Positions 35,730 to 45,660 of a DNA stretch of 64,000 nt are shown here, piece after piece. Position 1 is the first letter of the stretch. Each line of letters opens with the position of its first letter. The stretch is from JAALKW01 sp963974485. GTDB lineage: Bacteria > Pseudomonadota > Gammaproteobacteria > Legionellales > Legionellaceae. The notes beneath the pieces were generated by a model that saw nothing but the letters and a program-made list of their open reading frames with translations, was not told the origin of the DNA and did no database searches. The translations under genes were made by a program, and so were the position numbers. The stretch lies in the NCBI GenBank assembly GCA_963974485.1, contig CAXBBS010000002.1:186001-250000 (forward strand), written 5' to 3'.

Positions 35730-36565
35730 ACTTACAGGCTTATGCTCACCTCCTGCGTTTACACAAACCCATTGGCACACTTTTGCTTTGGTTTCCTACT
35801 GCTTGGGCCTTATGGTTTGCTTATGCAGGCATGCCCCCGATCTCATATATACTTTATTTTTTCTTTGGAACATTTGTTATGCGCTCGGCAGGATGTTTAA
35901 TGAACGATCTAGCAGACAGGCATGTTGATCCACACGTTGCTCGTACAAAAAATCGACCGCTGGCAACCAACGCCGTGAGTGTAACTAGCGCTGTTATTCT
36001 ACTCATAACATTGCTTTGTATCGCCTTAGCTATTTTACTCCAATTACCGACAGCGTGTTTTAAATATGCCATCATAAGCGTTGTATTGACGGCTATTTAT
36101 CCATTTTTCAAACGATTTTTTGATGCCCCCCAACTTATTTTAGGCCTCACATTTTCGATGGGCATACCCATGGCTTATGCGGCATCGGGTGCTGCATTAA
36201 ATTTCACAACAGGCTTACTGATTTTAATCAATTTTTTCTGGATTGTGGCCTATGACACCATATATGCGATGGCTGACAAACCGGATGATTTAAAAATTGG
36301 TGTACGCTCAACCGCTATTTTATTCGGTAACCAAGATAAAAATGTCGTATTTTTATTGCAAGGTTTAGCGCAAGCTTGCTGGCTTGTCTTGGCTGTTCAA
36401 CTGCAGCTTAATGTTTTATTTTACATTGCATGGGGGGTAGCATCACTCATATTTATAAAACAACAAATCAGCATGCGGACTATCGGCACACCCCATTACT
36501 TACAAATTTTTACGAGTAATCACGTTTATGGGTTACTCTTCTGGGTTGCTATCATGTTACAGTAA
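35726..36565 (+). CDS. ubiA: 4-hydroxybenzoate polyprenyltransferase
   Basis: Membrane prenyltransferase of ubiquinone synthesis. About eight membrane helices; first Asp-rich motif NDLADRHVD and the second region YDTIYAMADKPDD bind the Mg-diphosphate. RLHKPIGTLLLWFPTAWAL is the family N-terminal signature. 279 aa. It overlaps ubiC by 4 bases. Confidence 0.95.
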   Translation: MNLQAYAHLLRLHKPIGTLLLWFPTAWALWFAYAGMPPISYILYFFFGTFVMRSAGCLMNDLADRHVDPHVARTKNRPLATNAVSVTSAVILLITLLCIALAILLQLPTACFKYAIISVVLTAIYPFFKRFFDAPQLILGLTFSMGIPMAYAASGAALNFTTGLLILINFFWIVAYDTIYAMADKPDDLKIGVRSTAILFGNQDKNVVFLLQGLAQACWLVLAVQLQLNVLFYIAWGVASLIFIKQQISMRTIGTPHYLQIFTSNHVYGLLFWVAIMLQ

Positions 36566-36597
36566 TTAATACTTTAATCTTTGAGTACTTAATTTTC

Positions 36598-37512
36598 ATG
36601 AAGAATATGAATCAGTTAGAAAATAAATATGAATCCCCTGATTTTTTCAAATCAGCGGTAGCTATTAACGGTTCGATCACACCTAAAGTTTTGAAACAAG
36701 TCCTCATCGTGACGCTATATGCTATATGCATTTCTGTCATCTCTCTTTTTTTCCATTCAATCTCTGTTTCTGTCAGCCCATTTGAGTATGCAGGGCTTGT
36801 TATGGGTCTTATCTTAGTTTTTAGAGTAAACGCAGGGTATGACCGCTGGTGGGAGGCACGAAAAACATGGGGTAGCCTCGTCAATAACAGCCGAAACTTG
36901 GCCATTATTATCACATCTTATGTGAATAAAAATAAACACCAGGACATCGAAAAACTCATCAACTACCTATCTGCCATGCCTTATCTGATGAAAAATAATT
37001 TAAGAGGCGATGATTCATTAGAAGAAATTAAGCATTTAATAAATCAAGATATGTATCAGGCATTGGAGGCTGTCGATCATAAACCAAATTATCTTTCAGC
37101 TAAAATCGCGGTTTTGCTTGGTCAACTGATGCATTCAAAAGACTTAAACGAATTTTCTTTCCTGCAAGCTGAAATATGTCGAGAAACGATCATTGACTGC
37201 CAAGGTGTGAGTGAACGCATCTTAAAAACACCCATGCCATTTGTTATGGCTGTTAAATCTCGGCGTTTTATTTTGTTATTTCTATTGTTTCTTCCTTTCG
37301 CACTGGTCGAGTATTCGATTTATATCAACCCTTTAGTCACAGCATTAGTAGCCTATGCTTTGTTTTCTCTTGATCAAATTGGTGTCGAATTACAAAATCC
37401 ATTCTCCAGAGAAAAACTAAGTCATTTACCTTTAGACGGCATCTGTCAAACCATTGAAAGCAACATCATGGAAATACATAAAAATACTTACGAAACAGAA
37501 GAAAATATGTAA
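36598..37512 (+). CDS. Bestrophin family ion channel
   Basis: Predicted inner-membrane anion (or cation) channel of the bestrophin/UPF0187 family. Membrane helices lie near residues 32-52 and 58-75 and in the C-terminal half (RRFILLFLLFLPFALVEYS). The family markers FRVNAGYDRWWEARKTWG and the terminal DQIGVELQNPF are clear. 304 aa, normal for bacterial homologues. It ends before a hairpin that serves the opposite strand. Confidence 0.88.
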   Translation: MKNMNQLENKYESPDFFKSAVAINGSITPKVLKQVLIVTLYAICISVISLFFHSISVSVSPFEYAGLVMGLILVFRVNAGYDRWWEARKTWGSLVNNSRNLAIIITSYVNKNKHQDIEKLINYLSAMPYLMKNNLRGDDSLEEIKHLINQDMYQALEAVDHKPNYLSAKIAVLLGQLMHSKDLNEFSFLQAEICRETIIDCQGVSERILKTPMPFVMAVKSRRFILLFLLFLPFALVEYSIYINPLVTALVAYALFSLDQIGVELQNPFSREKLSHLPLDGICQTIESNIMEIHKNTYETEENM

Positions 37513-37549
37513 AAACCAGGGTCGGCCCCTACGATGTAAGCCGACCCTG
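37511..37549 (-). terminator. Rho-independent terminator of the purine nucleoside phosphorylase gene
   Basis: CAGGGTCGGC (37517-37526) and GCCGACCCTG (37540-37549) form a perfect 10-bp GC-rich stem with a 13-base loop. On the minus strand it is followed by GG and then TTTTT (37515-37511). It lies 9 bases after the minus-strand gene. It may also slow transcripts of the bestrophin gene on the plus strand. Confidence 0.8.
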
Positions 37550-37558
37550 TAATGCGTA

Positions 37559-38383
37559 TTATGCTAAAGTTTGTATAAACTGCTTGAGTAAAACACACAC
37601 TTTTTCACTCGACTGAGAAGCCATTTCAACAACGGCTTTATGTGAGTGACTGGTTGCAGCGAGCCCCGTCGCAAAATTCGTAATCATCGCAATCACCGCA
37701 ACTTTCATACCACAGTGCACAGCAACTAATACTTCAGGTACCGTCGACATACCAACCGCATCGACCCCCATCATACGAAACGCTTTAATTTCAGCAGCCG
37801 TTTCATAATTAGGCCCTACAACAGCTCCATACACACCTTGATGAAGTGAAATCTGTAGATTTTCTGCTAATCCTGATAACGTTTCACGTGTTTCACGATC
37901 ATATGCATCGTCTAACGGAAAAAAACGTGGGCCGAATTCATCATCATTAGGGCCAACCAAAGGATTTGTACCTTGGAAATTAATGTGATCTTTAATTAAC
38001 ATTAATTCACCAGGGCCAACATCTTCACATAACGAACCTGAGGCACTGATCGCAAAGAAATACTCGCAACCCAGGCGTTTTAGCGTTCGAATATATGTTT
38101 TAACCACATCATGGCTTGAGCCTTCGTAAGCATGTTTACGGCCTTGCAAGCAAACCACACCCACACCAAATAATTCCCCAAGAACCATTGTTCCTTCATG
38201 ACCGTGTACGGTCACATTAGGAAAGCCCGGTAAGTCAGTATACGGCACATAAACTGCATGATCTAAGCGTTCTGCAAATTGTCCGAGCCCAGAACCTAGT
38301 ACAATACCAATACGTGGACGTATATTTGGTGCGCGTTCTCGAATTTTTTGTGCCAGCTCATCTGGACGTGAAGCGTTTTCCAT
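37559..38383 (-). CDS. Purine-nucleoside phosphorylase (trimeric PNP type)
   Basis: Phosphorolysis of purine nucleosides for salvage. Phosphate-binding VLGSGLGQF, the family segment GPNYETAAEIKAFRMMGVDAVGMSTVPEV (seen at about residues 193-221) and the base-contacting Asn in MITNFATG are clear. 274 aa, as in PunA/XapA enzymes rather than hexameric DeoD. A single gene with its own terminator. Confidence 0.92.
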   Translation of the reverse strand: MENASRPDELAQKIRERAPNIRPRIGIVLGSGLGQFAERLDHAVYVPYTDLPGFPNVTVHGHEGTMVLGELFGVGVVCLQGRKHAYEGSSHDVVKTYIRTLKRLGCEYFFAISASGSLCEDVGPGELMLIKDHINFQGTNPLVGPNDDEFGPRFFPLDDAYDRETRETLSGLAENLQISLHQGVYGAVVGPNYETAAEIKAFRMMGVDAVGMSTVPEVLVAVHCGMKVAVIAMITNFATGLAATSHSHKAVVEMASQSSEKVCVLLKQFIQTLA

Positions 38384-38499
38384 GATTATGATCCGTTTTT
38401 TATAAAGCCAAGACTATACCGACAAATCTAAAATGACACAATTGAATCTCGTATAATCTGTTATACTTGGGTCATCTAAATTTAAATTAAGAGCATCTC

Positions 38500-39561
38500 A
38501 TGTCAGTTATTATTGATTTACTTGGCATTCAAATATTACCCGATGAACTCGCACTGCTGAATCACCCCAATACCTCGGGCGTTTTGCTCTTTGCACGTAA
38601 TATTGGACCAACACGTGAAGCAATCATATCTCTGATAGACAGCATTCACACGATACGACCAGAACTTATTATTTTTATCGATCAAGAAGGCGGAAATGTG
38701 GTACGTATATCACGCCTTGGTTTTCGTGCAGTACCAGCGGCACATGTTTATGGTGATGCGTATGATATCGACGCAACCACAGGCCTTAAATTATCACATA
38801 AATATGGCGAAATTATGGCGCATGATTTACTCAAGTGCGGCATTGATGTGAGCCTTGCTCCCGTTCTTGATGTACATGGGCCCAGTAAAATAATTGGAGG
38901 ATTGGATCGCGCGTTTCACTCGGATTCTGATGCAGTCACGGCGCTTGGCGGCGCGTTTATTGACGGTATGCATGCAGCAGGTATGCCCTCTGTAGGCAAA
39001 CATTTTCCTGGCCATGGAACGTGTGTTGCTGATTCACACCTGACCATGCCAACCGATACACGCACACGTGATGAACTCATGGCACACGATCTCAAGCCTT
39101 TTTTATCACTTATAAGATCAAAACACTTAAACGGGGTCATGCCGGCCCACATTACGTTTCCGGCGATAGATCCTCATCATGCCACAGGATTCTCATCGCA
39201 TTGGCTTAAAACCATCTTACGTGACGAGTTTAAGTTTGAAGGCATTATTATCAGTGACTGTCTGGGTATGACGGGAGCCGATATAGGAAGCTTGTTAGAA
39301 CGCAGCACACAGGCACTTGAAGCCGGTTGTAACTTGCTCATTGCAGCAAACCAACCTCGCGATCTTCTTTTAGATTGCCTCAACAGGCTGCCTACACTCG
39401 CTCATCAAAAAAATATCCGATACATCGAGCAATTCAAGCAAAGCATGCTGCGATTTATTGAGCCCGGCAAAGCCGAATCCCTTCGAGCTTTATCACAATT
39501 TCAACCCGCAGACGTTGATATATCTGGCCTATTGGATATCAATCCAACAAAAACTATTTAA
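38500..39561 (+). CDS. nagZ: Beta-N-acetylhexosaminidase NagZ (GH3)
   Basis: Cytosolic removal of GlcNAc from recycled anhydro-muropeptides. GH3 markers: IDQEGGNVVR, KHFPGHGTCVADSH with the catalytic dyad loop, PAHITFP, and the nucleophile Asp in IIISDCLGMTGA. 353 aa. Cys follows the nucleophile Asp where Asp or Ala is commoner. Fits the peptidoglycan genes dacA, rlpA and the Ldt elsewhere in the window. Confidence 0.92.
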   Translation: MSVIIDLLGIQILPDELALLNHPNTSGVLLFARNIGPTREAIISLIDSIHTIRPELIIFIDQEGGNVVRISRLGFRAVPAAHVYGDAYDIDATTGLKLSHKYGEIMAHDLLKCGIDVSLAPVLDVHGPSKIIGGLDRAFHSDSDAVTALGGAFIDGMHAAGMPSVGKHFPGHGTCVADSHLTMPTDTRTRDELMAHDLKPFLSLIRSKHLNGVMPAHITFPAIDPHHATGFSSHWLKTILRDEFKFEGIIISDCLGMTGADIGSLLERSTQALEAGCNLLIAANQPRDLLLDCLNRLPTLAHQKNIRYIEQFKQSMLRFIEPGKAESLRALSQFQPADVDISGLLDINPTKTI

Positions 39562-39675
39562 TATAAACTTATACAAGGTATATTTATAACTGGCCGGACT
39601 AAAATAGCTATTGTACAATTCAACGGTGAGTCCCTTTAATTTATTAAAATCAACTTAATCTTCCAGGTGATTGTG

Positions 39676-40794
39676 ATGACTGTTATTGATGAGTCGACAA
39701 TAAAAGACAAAGCTCTAAAGCCACGTCGAGTTAGACCGTTTATCAATAGGCTCTATCGCGCTTCAAAAAAAACATACCGTTTTATGTCAAACGGAGACAC
39801 GCTCAGACTCAATCAAAAGCATATAGATCCTGCGAGAGAGCAATCTAACGCTAAAATTAGTGCACGTATCCGATCAAATGCGTTAATAAGTTATGAATTT
39901 TTGGCCATGAACGCTTTTGCAACGATTATTGCATGTTGTGGTCTAGCTACGAATAACACGCTTGCTCTGATTGGAGCAATCACTATTGCCATGCTCCTCG
40001 ACCCCGTCATGGGCATTTCGCTTGCCATTGTTGAAGGCGATAAAAAATTGCTTGCGCGATCATTATTCGCAGAAATGTCGGGAGCTTTGACTGTATTAAT
40101 AGGATCCTTTCTTTTTTCAATACTATATCGTTACCACATCACTGATTTACCTGAAAGTAATTTGATGCAATATGCGACGCCCAATTTACTTGATTTGGTG
40201 ATTGCTATCATCAGTGGTGCTGCAGGTGCCTATTCAACATTATCCCGTCAGTTGCGAGTAAGTTTAGTCGGCGCGGCTTTATCCATCACCCTGTTACCAC
40301 CGCTTGCTGCATGCGGTATATTTTTAGCGCATGGGAGCATTTCACTTGCAAGCAGTTCATTTTTATCGTTTTCTCTTAATTTTGTAGCGATACAATTTAC
40401 ATCATCCATTGTGTTTAGTATTTATGGTTTTCAACGAGACGTTACGGAAAAAAAGAGCATGTATAGCATCTTAGAAAAAAATAAACTCAGTATCCTTGTT
40501 ATACTTTTTCTAGCGACGATATTAACCGTCAATTTAAGTCATGTATTACACAAGCTTCGCTTCGAACAAGATGTAAAGCGTGAACTACGTCATGGCCTTA
40601 ATCACATACCCGGGGCATTTTTAGCGGAGCTGCGCTTCAAAAAAAACCATGGTATTGTCGCTGTTGTGAGAGCAACTGAAATATTAAGCGCATCTCAGGT
40701 GAATCAGCTACGTGATAGCTTGCCTCTTGTCGATGGAAAAAAACCTAATTTAAATATTCGGGTCGTGAAAGTCACGGATCTTTCACCGAGTTAA
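39676..40794 (+). CDS. DUF389 family membrane protein
   Basis: Multi-span membrane protein; six or so helices between about residues 75 and 285, including IGAITIAMLLDPVMGISLAI and GAAGAYSTLSRQ. The pattern of small residues with LLPPLAACGIFL matches the DUF389/TIGR00341 group, whose function is unknown. A polar ~70-residue N-terminus and a soluble C-terminal ~75 residues flank the core. The ATG at 39676 follows an AGGTGA site; a GTG at 39667 is an alternative. It overlaps murE convergently by 12 bases. Confidence 0.82.
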   Translation: MTVIDESTIKDKALKPRRVRPFINRLYRASKKTYRFMSNGDTLRLNQKHIDPAREQSNAKISARIRSNALISYEFLAMNAFATIIACCGLATNNTLALIGAITIAMLLDPVMGISLAIVEGDKKLLARSLFAEMSGALTVLIGSFLFSILYRYHITDLPESNLMQYATPNLLDLVIAIISGAAGAYSTLSRQLRVSLVGAALSITLLPPLAACGIFLAHGSISLASSSFLSFSLNFVAIQFTSSIVFSIYGFQRDVTEKKSMYSILEKNKLSILVILFLATILTVNLSHVLHKLRFEQDVKRELRHGLNHIPGAFLAELRFKKNHGIVAVVRATEILSASQVNQLRDSLPLVDGKKPNLNIRVVKVTDLSPS

Positions 40795-42195
40795 AGTCCG
40801 AACAACCGCTTGATCAGAAAACGGGAATCGTTCGTGCCCTATTTCTTGATAAGCTTCATGACCTTTTCCTGCAATCAAAATCATATCATTTGATTCAGCT
40901 AATTGGAGTGCTTGTTCTATGGCTTGCTTCCGATCTTCAATCCGTAAAACCTGAGGGCCGACTTCCAGTCCCGTCTGTATATCATCAAGAATAGCTGCAG
41001 GATTTTCTGTGCGTGGGTTATCGCTGGTGAGTATGACATAATCAGCGTACTGACTCGCAATGCAGCCCATCACCGCACGTTTTGATTTATCTCGATCACC
41101 ACCACATCCAAATACGACAAACAAACGTGCTTTTTTTAACTCAGCAAGCGTTGAAAGCGCGTTTTCAAGCGCATCAGGTGTGTGTGCATAATCCACTAAA
41201 ACAACCGGGGATTCTGACACCTGCTCCATTCGCCCTGGTGAAGGCAAAAGCTTGGGCATAATAGCCAAGACATCAGACAAATCATAGCCATAAGCAAGTA
41301 AGCTTGTGAGTACAGCTAGGCTGTTATAAATATTAAAGCGTCCTATGACACCCAAGCACAATTCAAAGTTTCCAAAAACCGACTCAACATCAAGCACCGC
41401 TCCCCTCATATTAAGACGAACATTTAGCCCTCGCACATCACACGTATGCTCTAGGCCATAGGTAAGAGCTTTACATCCATTTGGAATTTGAGCCCGCATA
41501 ACCGCCGCATGCTCATCATCTTGATTAATAATGGCAAATTTCAACTCCGGAGACGCAAATAATTTAGCTTTTGCTGCAGCATACGCCTCAAGGGTTTGAT
41601 GATAATCTAAATGTTCATGACTCAAATTGGTATAAATAGCCTGAGTAAATTTTACACCGTCTACACGCCCCATACAGAGCGCATGTGACGACACTTCCAT
41701 ACAAACTGTTTTGATATTTTCTTTAACATAGTTATGAAAGAGCTGCTGTATGTGTAAGGCATCCGGTGTGGTATTAAGCAACGGCTTGAGTGCGTCCACA
41801 CGACCTTCCCCAATGGTGCCTATGTAAGCAGCCTTGGTATTTAATAACTCATGCGCCTGAGCTAATTGATAGGCAATTGTTGTTTTACCGTTTGTGCCCG
41901 TTACTCCTGTCACACAGAGCTCACGTGTGGGCTCATGATAAAACTTACACGCTAACTCACCCAGTGAAGCTGCTAGATTAGGATAAGCAACACAAGGTAT
42001 ACCACAGGCCACGGGTGTATAATTTTCTGGCTCATAAATAATTGCCACAGCGCCCGCATCGACGGCTTGCTGAATATACGTTCGGCCATCCGATGCGGCC
42101 CCAGGGTAAGCTAAAAACACATCGCCTTGAGATACTTTTCGGCTGTTATTTTGCAGATTTTTAATTTGAATACCAGGAAGTATACTTAACATCAT
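40783..42195 (-). CDS. murE: UDP-MurNAc-tripeptide synthetase
   Basis: Adds the third residue, most likely meso-diaminopimelate, to UDP-MurNAc-L-Ala-D-Glu. ATP-binding GVTGTNGKTT and the DNPRTENP motif that selects meso-DAP are present; VEVSSHAL is intact. 470 aa. ATGATG start overlaps the ftsI stop. murF and the rest of the division cluster do not follow; the next gene is convergent. Confidence 0.95.
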   Translation of the reverse strand: MMLSILPGIQIKNLQNNSRKVSQGDVFLAYPGAASDGRTYIQQAVDAGAVAIIYEPENYTPVACGIPCVAYPNLAASLGELACKFYHEPTRELCVTGVTGTNGKTTIAYQLAQAHELLNTKAAYIGTIGEGRVDALKPLLNTTPDALHIQQLFHNYVKENIKTVCMEVSSHALCMGRVDGVKFTQAIYTNLSHEHLDYHQTLEAYAAAKAKLFASPELKFAIINQDDEHAAVMRAQIPNGCKALTYGLEHTCDVRGLNVRLNMRGAVLDVESVFGNFELCLGVIGRFNIYNSLAVLTSLLAYGYDLSDVLAIMPKLLPSPGRMEQVSESPVVLVDYAHTPDALENALSTLAELKKARLFVVFGCGGDRDKSKRAVMGCIASQYADYVILTSDNPRTENPAAILDDIQTGLEVGPQVLRIEDRKQAIEQALQLAESNDMILIAGKGHEAYQEIGHERFPFSDQAVVRTLTR

Positions 42196-43883
42196 GAAGT
42201 TCGCGCCTCACCCACATCATCAGGTTCAACATCTAAAATACGTAAAGCGGCTTCCATGACTTTTGCAAATAACGGGGCCGCCACACGCCCACCATAATAA
42301 GAAACTTTACTGGGTTCATTAATCACCACTGCGACGACTAAACGTGGATTTGAAGCAGGTGCTATGCCAGCAAAGCTTGCTACATAGCGTTTGATTTTGT
42401 AACCCTCTTTACCTGCAATACGCGCTGTGCCTGTTTTTCCCGCAACATGATAACCTGGAATGGCTGCTTGTGTTCCTGTCCCACCTGGCTTCACCACAGA
42501 TTCCATCATATGTAATACTTGTTTTGAAATTTCAGGCGACATGACCCGCTCCCCTGGTTCAGATGTTTCAGCATGTAATAAATGTATGGGTAATAAACGC
42601 CCCTGATTCGCAAAAATAGCATACATTTTAGCAAGCTGTAACGTCGTCATAGAAAAGCCATAGCCAAAACTCAACGTCGCTAAAACAAACGGGCCCGCAT
42701 CAGAGGCTGCCACAATAGAGCCGTCACTTTCACCGGGATAGCCGCTGGCTGTTCTGTTAGCAATACCACAACGCCTTAGAAAATTAATCAACTGCTCAGG
42801 AGGGCTTGCTAAAGCCATTTTACTTACCCCTACATTACTTGAATGCTGAAGCACGCCACCCACATCGAGCACACCATAACTCCGTGTATCACGAATGGCA
42901 TGCCCTTCTACCATCATCCAACTCGGCCGTGTATCAATGATACTATCGGCTTTAAATTTCCCGCTCGCTAAAGCACTTGCAATACTAAACGGTTTAATTA
43001 CTGAGCCCGGTTCAAATAAATCCGTGATTGCCCGATTACGATACGAATCAAGTTGATAACGATCACGTGCATTAGGATTAAATGAAGGCCAATTTGCTAC
43101 GGCAAGCACTTCACCGTCGCTGGTATCTAAAACCACAATCGATCCCGATTTAGCACCAAACTGCGTGACCGTTTTTTGAAGTTCGTGATAAGCAAAAAAT
43201 TGAATGCGACGATCAATACTCAACTGAAGTGATTGGCCAGGTTTGGGTTCTTGAATCACCTCCAGTTCGTCAATAATGCGTCCTGTGCGATCTTTAATAA
43301 CACGTCGTTTCCCAGGAACACCGTTAAGCCACCCTTGATATGCGAGCTCCAATCCTTCCAGACCATCATCATCAATATTGGTAAAACCAAGTAACTGTGA
43401 CGTGCTTTCGGCATCAGGATAATAGCGTTTAAATTCTTGTTGAAAATTTACACCTGGAATAGCTAAGGCTTCAATTTGTTGAGCCACAGTCGGCGTCAAA
43501 TGACGTTTTAAATAAACGAAACCTCGACGCTCTACACCGCTTAACCGTGCTGATATTTCTTTTGATGTCATGCCAAGTAAATAAGCTAATTGTTTTTGTT
43601 GTTCAGGTGTTGGATTAAATTTTTTAGGATTGAGCCAAAGTGATTGAACAGGCGTGCTTGCAGCCAACGCAGCCCCTTGTCTGTCGAGAATCATACCTCG
43701 AAAGGCAGGTGTATTAACCACACGAACACTACGTGCATTGCCTTGGCCTTGTAAAAATTGGCGATCTAAAATCATTAGATCAACCATACGCCAAATTAAG
43801 GTAATCAGGAGTAAACTTAAAATAAATCCAAGCGTTAAAAATCGCGCTTTATGATTAAAACTTTTATTGTAGCCGCGGTTCAC
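42192..43883 (-). CDS. ftsI: Peptidoglycan transpeptidase FtsI (PBP3)
   Basis: Septal D,D-transpeptidase. A short N-terminal cytoplasmic part and membrane segment (FLTLGFILSLLLITLIW), then the PBP dimerisation domain and the transpeptidase domain with SxxK as GSVIKPF, SxN as SSN and KTG as GKTGTAR. 563 aa. GTG start forming a GTGA overlap with ftsL. Confidence 0.95.
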   Translation of the reverse strand: MNRGYNKSFNHKARFLTLGFILSLLLITLIWRMVDLMILDRQFLQGQGNARSVRVVNTPAFRGMILDRQGAALAASTPVQSLWLNPKKFNPTPEQQKQLAYLLGMTSKEISARLSGVERRGFVYLKRHLTPTVAQQIEALAIPGVNFQQEFKRYYPDAESTSQLLGFTNIDDDGLEGLELAYQGWLNGVPGKRRVIKDRTGRIIDELEVIQEPKPGQSLQLSIDRRIQFFAYHELQKTVTQFGAKSGSIVVLDTSDGEVLAVANWPSFNPNARDRYQLDSYRNRAITDLFEPGSVIKPFSIASALASGKFKADSIIDTRPSWMMVEGHAIRDTRSYGVLDVGGVLQHSSNVGVSKMALASPPEQLINFLRRCGIANRTASGYPGESDGSIVAASDAGPFVLATLSFGYGFSMTTLQLAKMYAIFANQGRLLPIHLLHAETSEPGERVMSPEISKQVLHMMESVVKPGGTGTQAAIPGYHVAGKTGTARIAGKEGYKIKRYVASFAGIAPASNPRLVVAVVINEPSKVSYYGGRVAAPLFAKVMEAALRILDVEPDDVGEARTS

Positions 43884-44218
43884 TCAGCACGCAAAGCAAT
43901 GGTTCGCCGGTGCGATGGCGAAACCATATGCAATTTAGTTGTAGCCAGTGCCTCAACTCGGGCCGGTGTGGCCAAACTTGCTTGCTCCAGTAACAACTGG
44001 CCCCACTGTAATTGCAAATGATGGGTTCGCTGTTCTTCCGCTTGCATTTGACCGCACGTGACACGATGTAAGTTAATCACGTAGACGACTGAAAGTGCGC
44101 TCAATAAAACCAATAAAAGTAGCGCTGTTTGAAAGCATAGGGCTTTAGAAACTTTGAATTTCGTCGAGCCTCCTTGAAACAAACGACTTTGGTTCATCAC
44201 TTTCGCTGCCGCATTCAT
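43880..44218 (-). CDS. ftsL: Cell division protein FtsL
   Basis: Small bitopic protein of the FtsQLB complex. A basic N-terminus, one membrane segment (about residues 30-50, TALLLLVLLSALSVVYVI) and a periplasmic helical region with coiled-coil character. 112 aa. Sequence is poorly conserved in this family, so the position between rsmH and ftsI with 4-base overlaps on both sides is the main evidence. Confidence 0.9.
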   Translation of the reverse strand: MNAAAKVMNQSRLFQGGSTKFKVSKALCFQTALLLLVLLSALSVVYVINLHRVTCGQMQAEEQRTHHLQLQWGQLLLEQASLATPARVEALATTKLHMVSPSHRRTIALRAE

Positions 44219-45144
44219 GATGTTTTCTCCCCTACTCTGAGTATTGCACTTCGAGAACGAACATTATTTTTAACTTCTTCATCACTGGGTTTAATTGCTT
44301 TACCTACACATTTAAAATTGGTTTTAAGCATTTCATTCATCACAGGAACGCCTTTTGGAAAACGTGGCCCCTCAGATTCAGCTCGCATAAAACGTTTCAC
44401 TAATCTATCTTCCAAGGAATGAAAGCTAATCACAGCAAGTCGCCCATCAGGAGCAAGCACCTCAAGACAACGTTTTAAACCTTGGGTTAAATCTGTTAAT
44501 TCTTCATTGACATAAATTCGAATCGCTTGAAAAACACGCGTAGCGGGATGTTTGTTTTTAGGCCAGGCTGGATGGGCTAGCTTGACGATTTCAGCAAGCG
44601 CTGTAGTTGTTGTGATGCGCTCTTCAGCCCGAGCACACCCAATCGCGCGTGCGATACGTCGCGCATAACGCTCTTCACCGTATTCTTTAAATACATCGGC
44701 CATCGCTGCTTCAGCGGTTTGATTTACAAAGATTTCAGCGCTCATGTTCTGCGTCACGTCCATTCGCATATCCAATGGCCCTGCTCGCATAAAGCTAAAA
44801 CCACGTTCAGCTTCATCCAATTGCGGTGAAGAAACGCCTAAATCCAATAAAATACCTGAAACTTGACCATGAACACCAAGCTTTTGTGTAACTTCGTTTA
44901 TATGAGCAAACGAATCATGAATAATCGTAAAACGCGAATCACCATCAAAATTTTCTTGCGCATGTCTAATCGCATCTTCATCTTTGTCTAAGGCAATTAA
45001 ACGACCTTCGGGACCTAAAGCATCAAGAATAGCGCGCGCATGACCACCTCGACCAAACGTACCATCGATATAAACACCGTTCGGCACAATATGGAGTGCT
45101 TGAATCGCTTCTTCGAACAAAACCGGTTGGTGTGTTGCTACCAT
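44215..45144 (-). CDS. rsmH: 16S rRNA m4C1402 methyltransferase RsmH
   Basis: SAM-dependent N4-methylation of C1402 of 16S rRNA. SAM motif DGTFGRGGHARAIL and the catalytic-side LLDLGVSSPQLDEAERGFSF segment (first 20 shown as LLDLGVSSPQLDE), FQAIRIYVN and ISFHSLEDR are all present. 309 aa. Second gene of the mraZ-led cluster. Confidence 0.96.
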   Translation of the reverse strand: MVATHQPVLFEEAIQALHIVPNGVYIDGTFGRGGHARAILDALGPEGRLIALDKDEDAIRHAQENFDGDSRFTIIHDSFAHINEVTQKLGVHGQVSGILLDLGVSSPQLDEAERGFSFMRAGPLDMRMDVTQNMSAEIFVNQTAEAAMADVFKEYGEERYARRIARAIGCARAEERITTTTALAEIVKLAHPAWPKNKHPATRVFQAIRIYVNEELTDLTQGLKRCLEVLAPDGRLAVISFHSLEDRLVKRFMRAESEGPRFPKGVPVMNEMLKTNFKCVGKAIKPSDEEVKNNVRSRSAILRVGEKTS

Positions 45145-45156
45145 GTCAGCGCCCCA

Positions 45157-45600
45157 TCACAAAAAAAGCGTTTGTAATTCATCAGGCAACCCATCGCTTG
45201 ATGCTTCTTCTTTAAGCCAAAGCTCACGCTTAGCCTGCCAACTTACTTCATCCCAAATCTCAAATTTATTACCTTGACCTATCATCACAACCTTTTTATC
45301 TAAATTGGCATAATCCCTTAAAAGCGGTGGAAGTAACGTCCGTCCATTTCCATCTAACGTAATATCGGTCGCATGCCCAATCAATAAACGCTGAATACGT
45401 CGCGCTGCTGTATTAAAGCTGGGTAAGCGTTGCAGGCTGTCTTCAATCGATTGCCATTGCAACACCGGGTAGAGTAGTAAACATGCTTCTTCCGTATCAA
45501 TCGTGACAACGACCTGCTCACCTAATCCGTCGCGGTAGCGAGCGGGTATAGCGAGTCGACCTTTGCTATCTAGATTGATTGCATTGATTCCACGGAACAT
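45157..45600 (-). CDS. mraZ: Transcriptional regulator MraZ
   Basis: AbrB-fold DNA-binding protein that represses its own division operon. Two tandem SpoVT/AbrB-like repeats are visible (NLDSKGRLAIPARYRD near the start, and TLDGNGRTLLPPLLRDYA in the second half). The ATG at 45600 (MFRGINAINLD) is used; a longer frame to 45639 would run through the operator repeats. 147 aa, normal. Confidence 0.94.
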   Translation of the reverse strand: MFRGINAINLDSKGRLAIPARYRDGLGEQVVVTIDTEEACLLLYPVLQWQSIEDSLQRLPSFNTAARRIQRLLIGHATDITLDGNGRTLLPPLLRDYANLDKKVVMIGQGNKFEIWDEVSWQAKRELWLKEEASSDGLPDELQTLFL

Positions 45601-45623
45601 AAGCACCCTCTTGTGAGGTATCC

Positions 45624-45639
45624 CCCCACAATCCTCCAC
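45624..45639 (-). promoter_or_regulatory. MraZ operator repeats
   Basis: On the minus strand GTGGAG and GTGGGG occur 10 bases apart, matching the direct GTGG-type repeats that MraZ binds in other bacteria. An AT-rich TAATATAGC just upstream (about 45645-45653) could hold the -10. The repeats are about 25-40 bases before the start codon. Confidence 0.55.
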
Positions 45640-45660
45640 TTTTTTGCTATATTAAACCAC

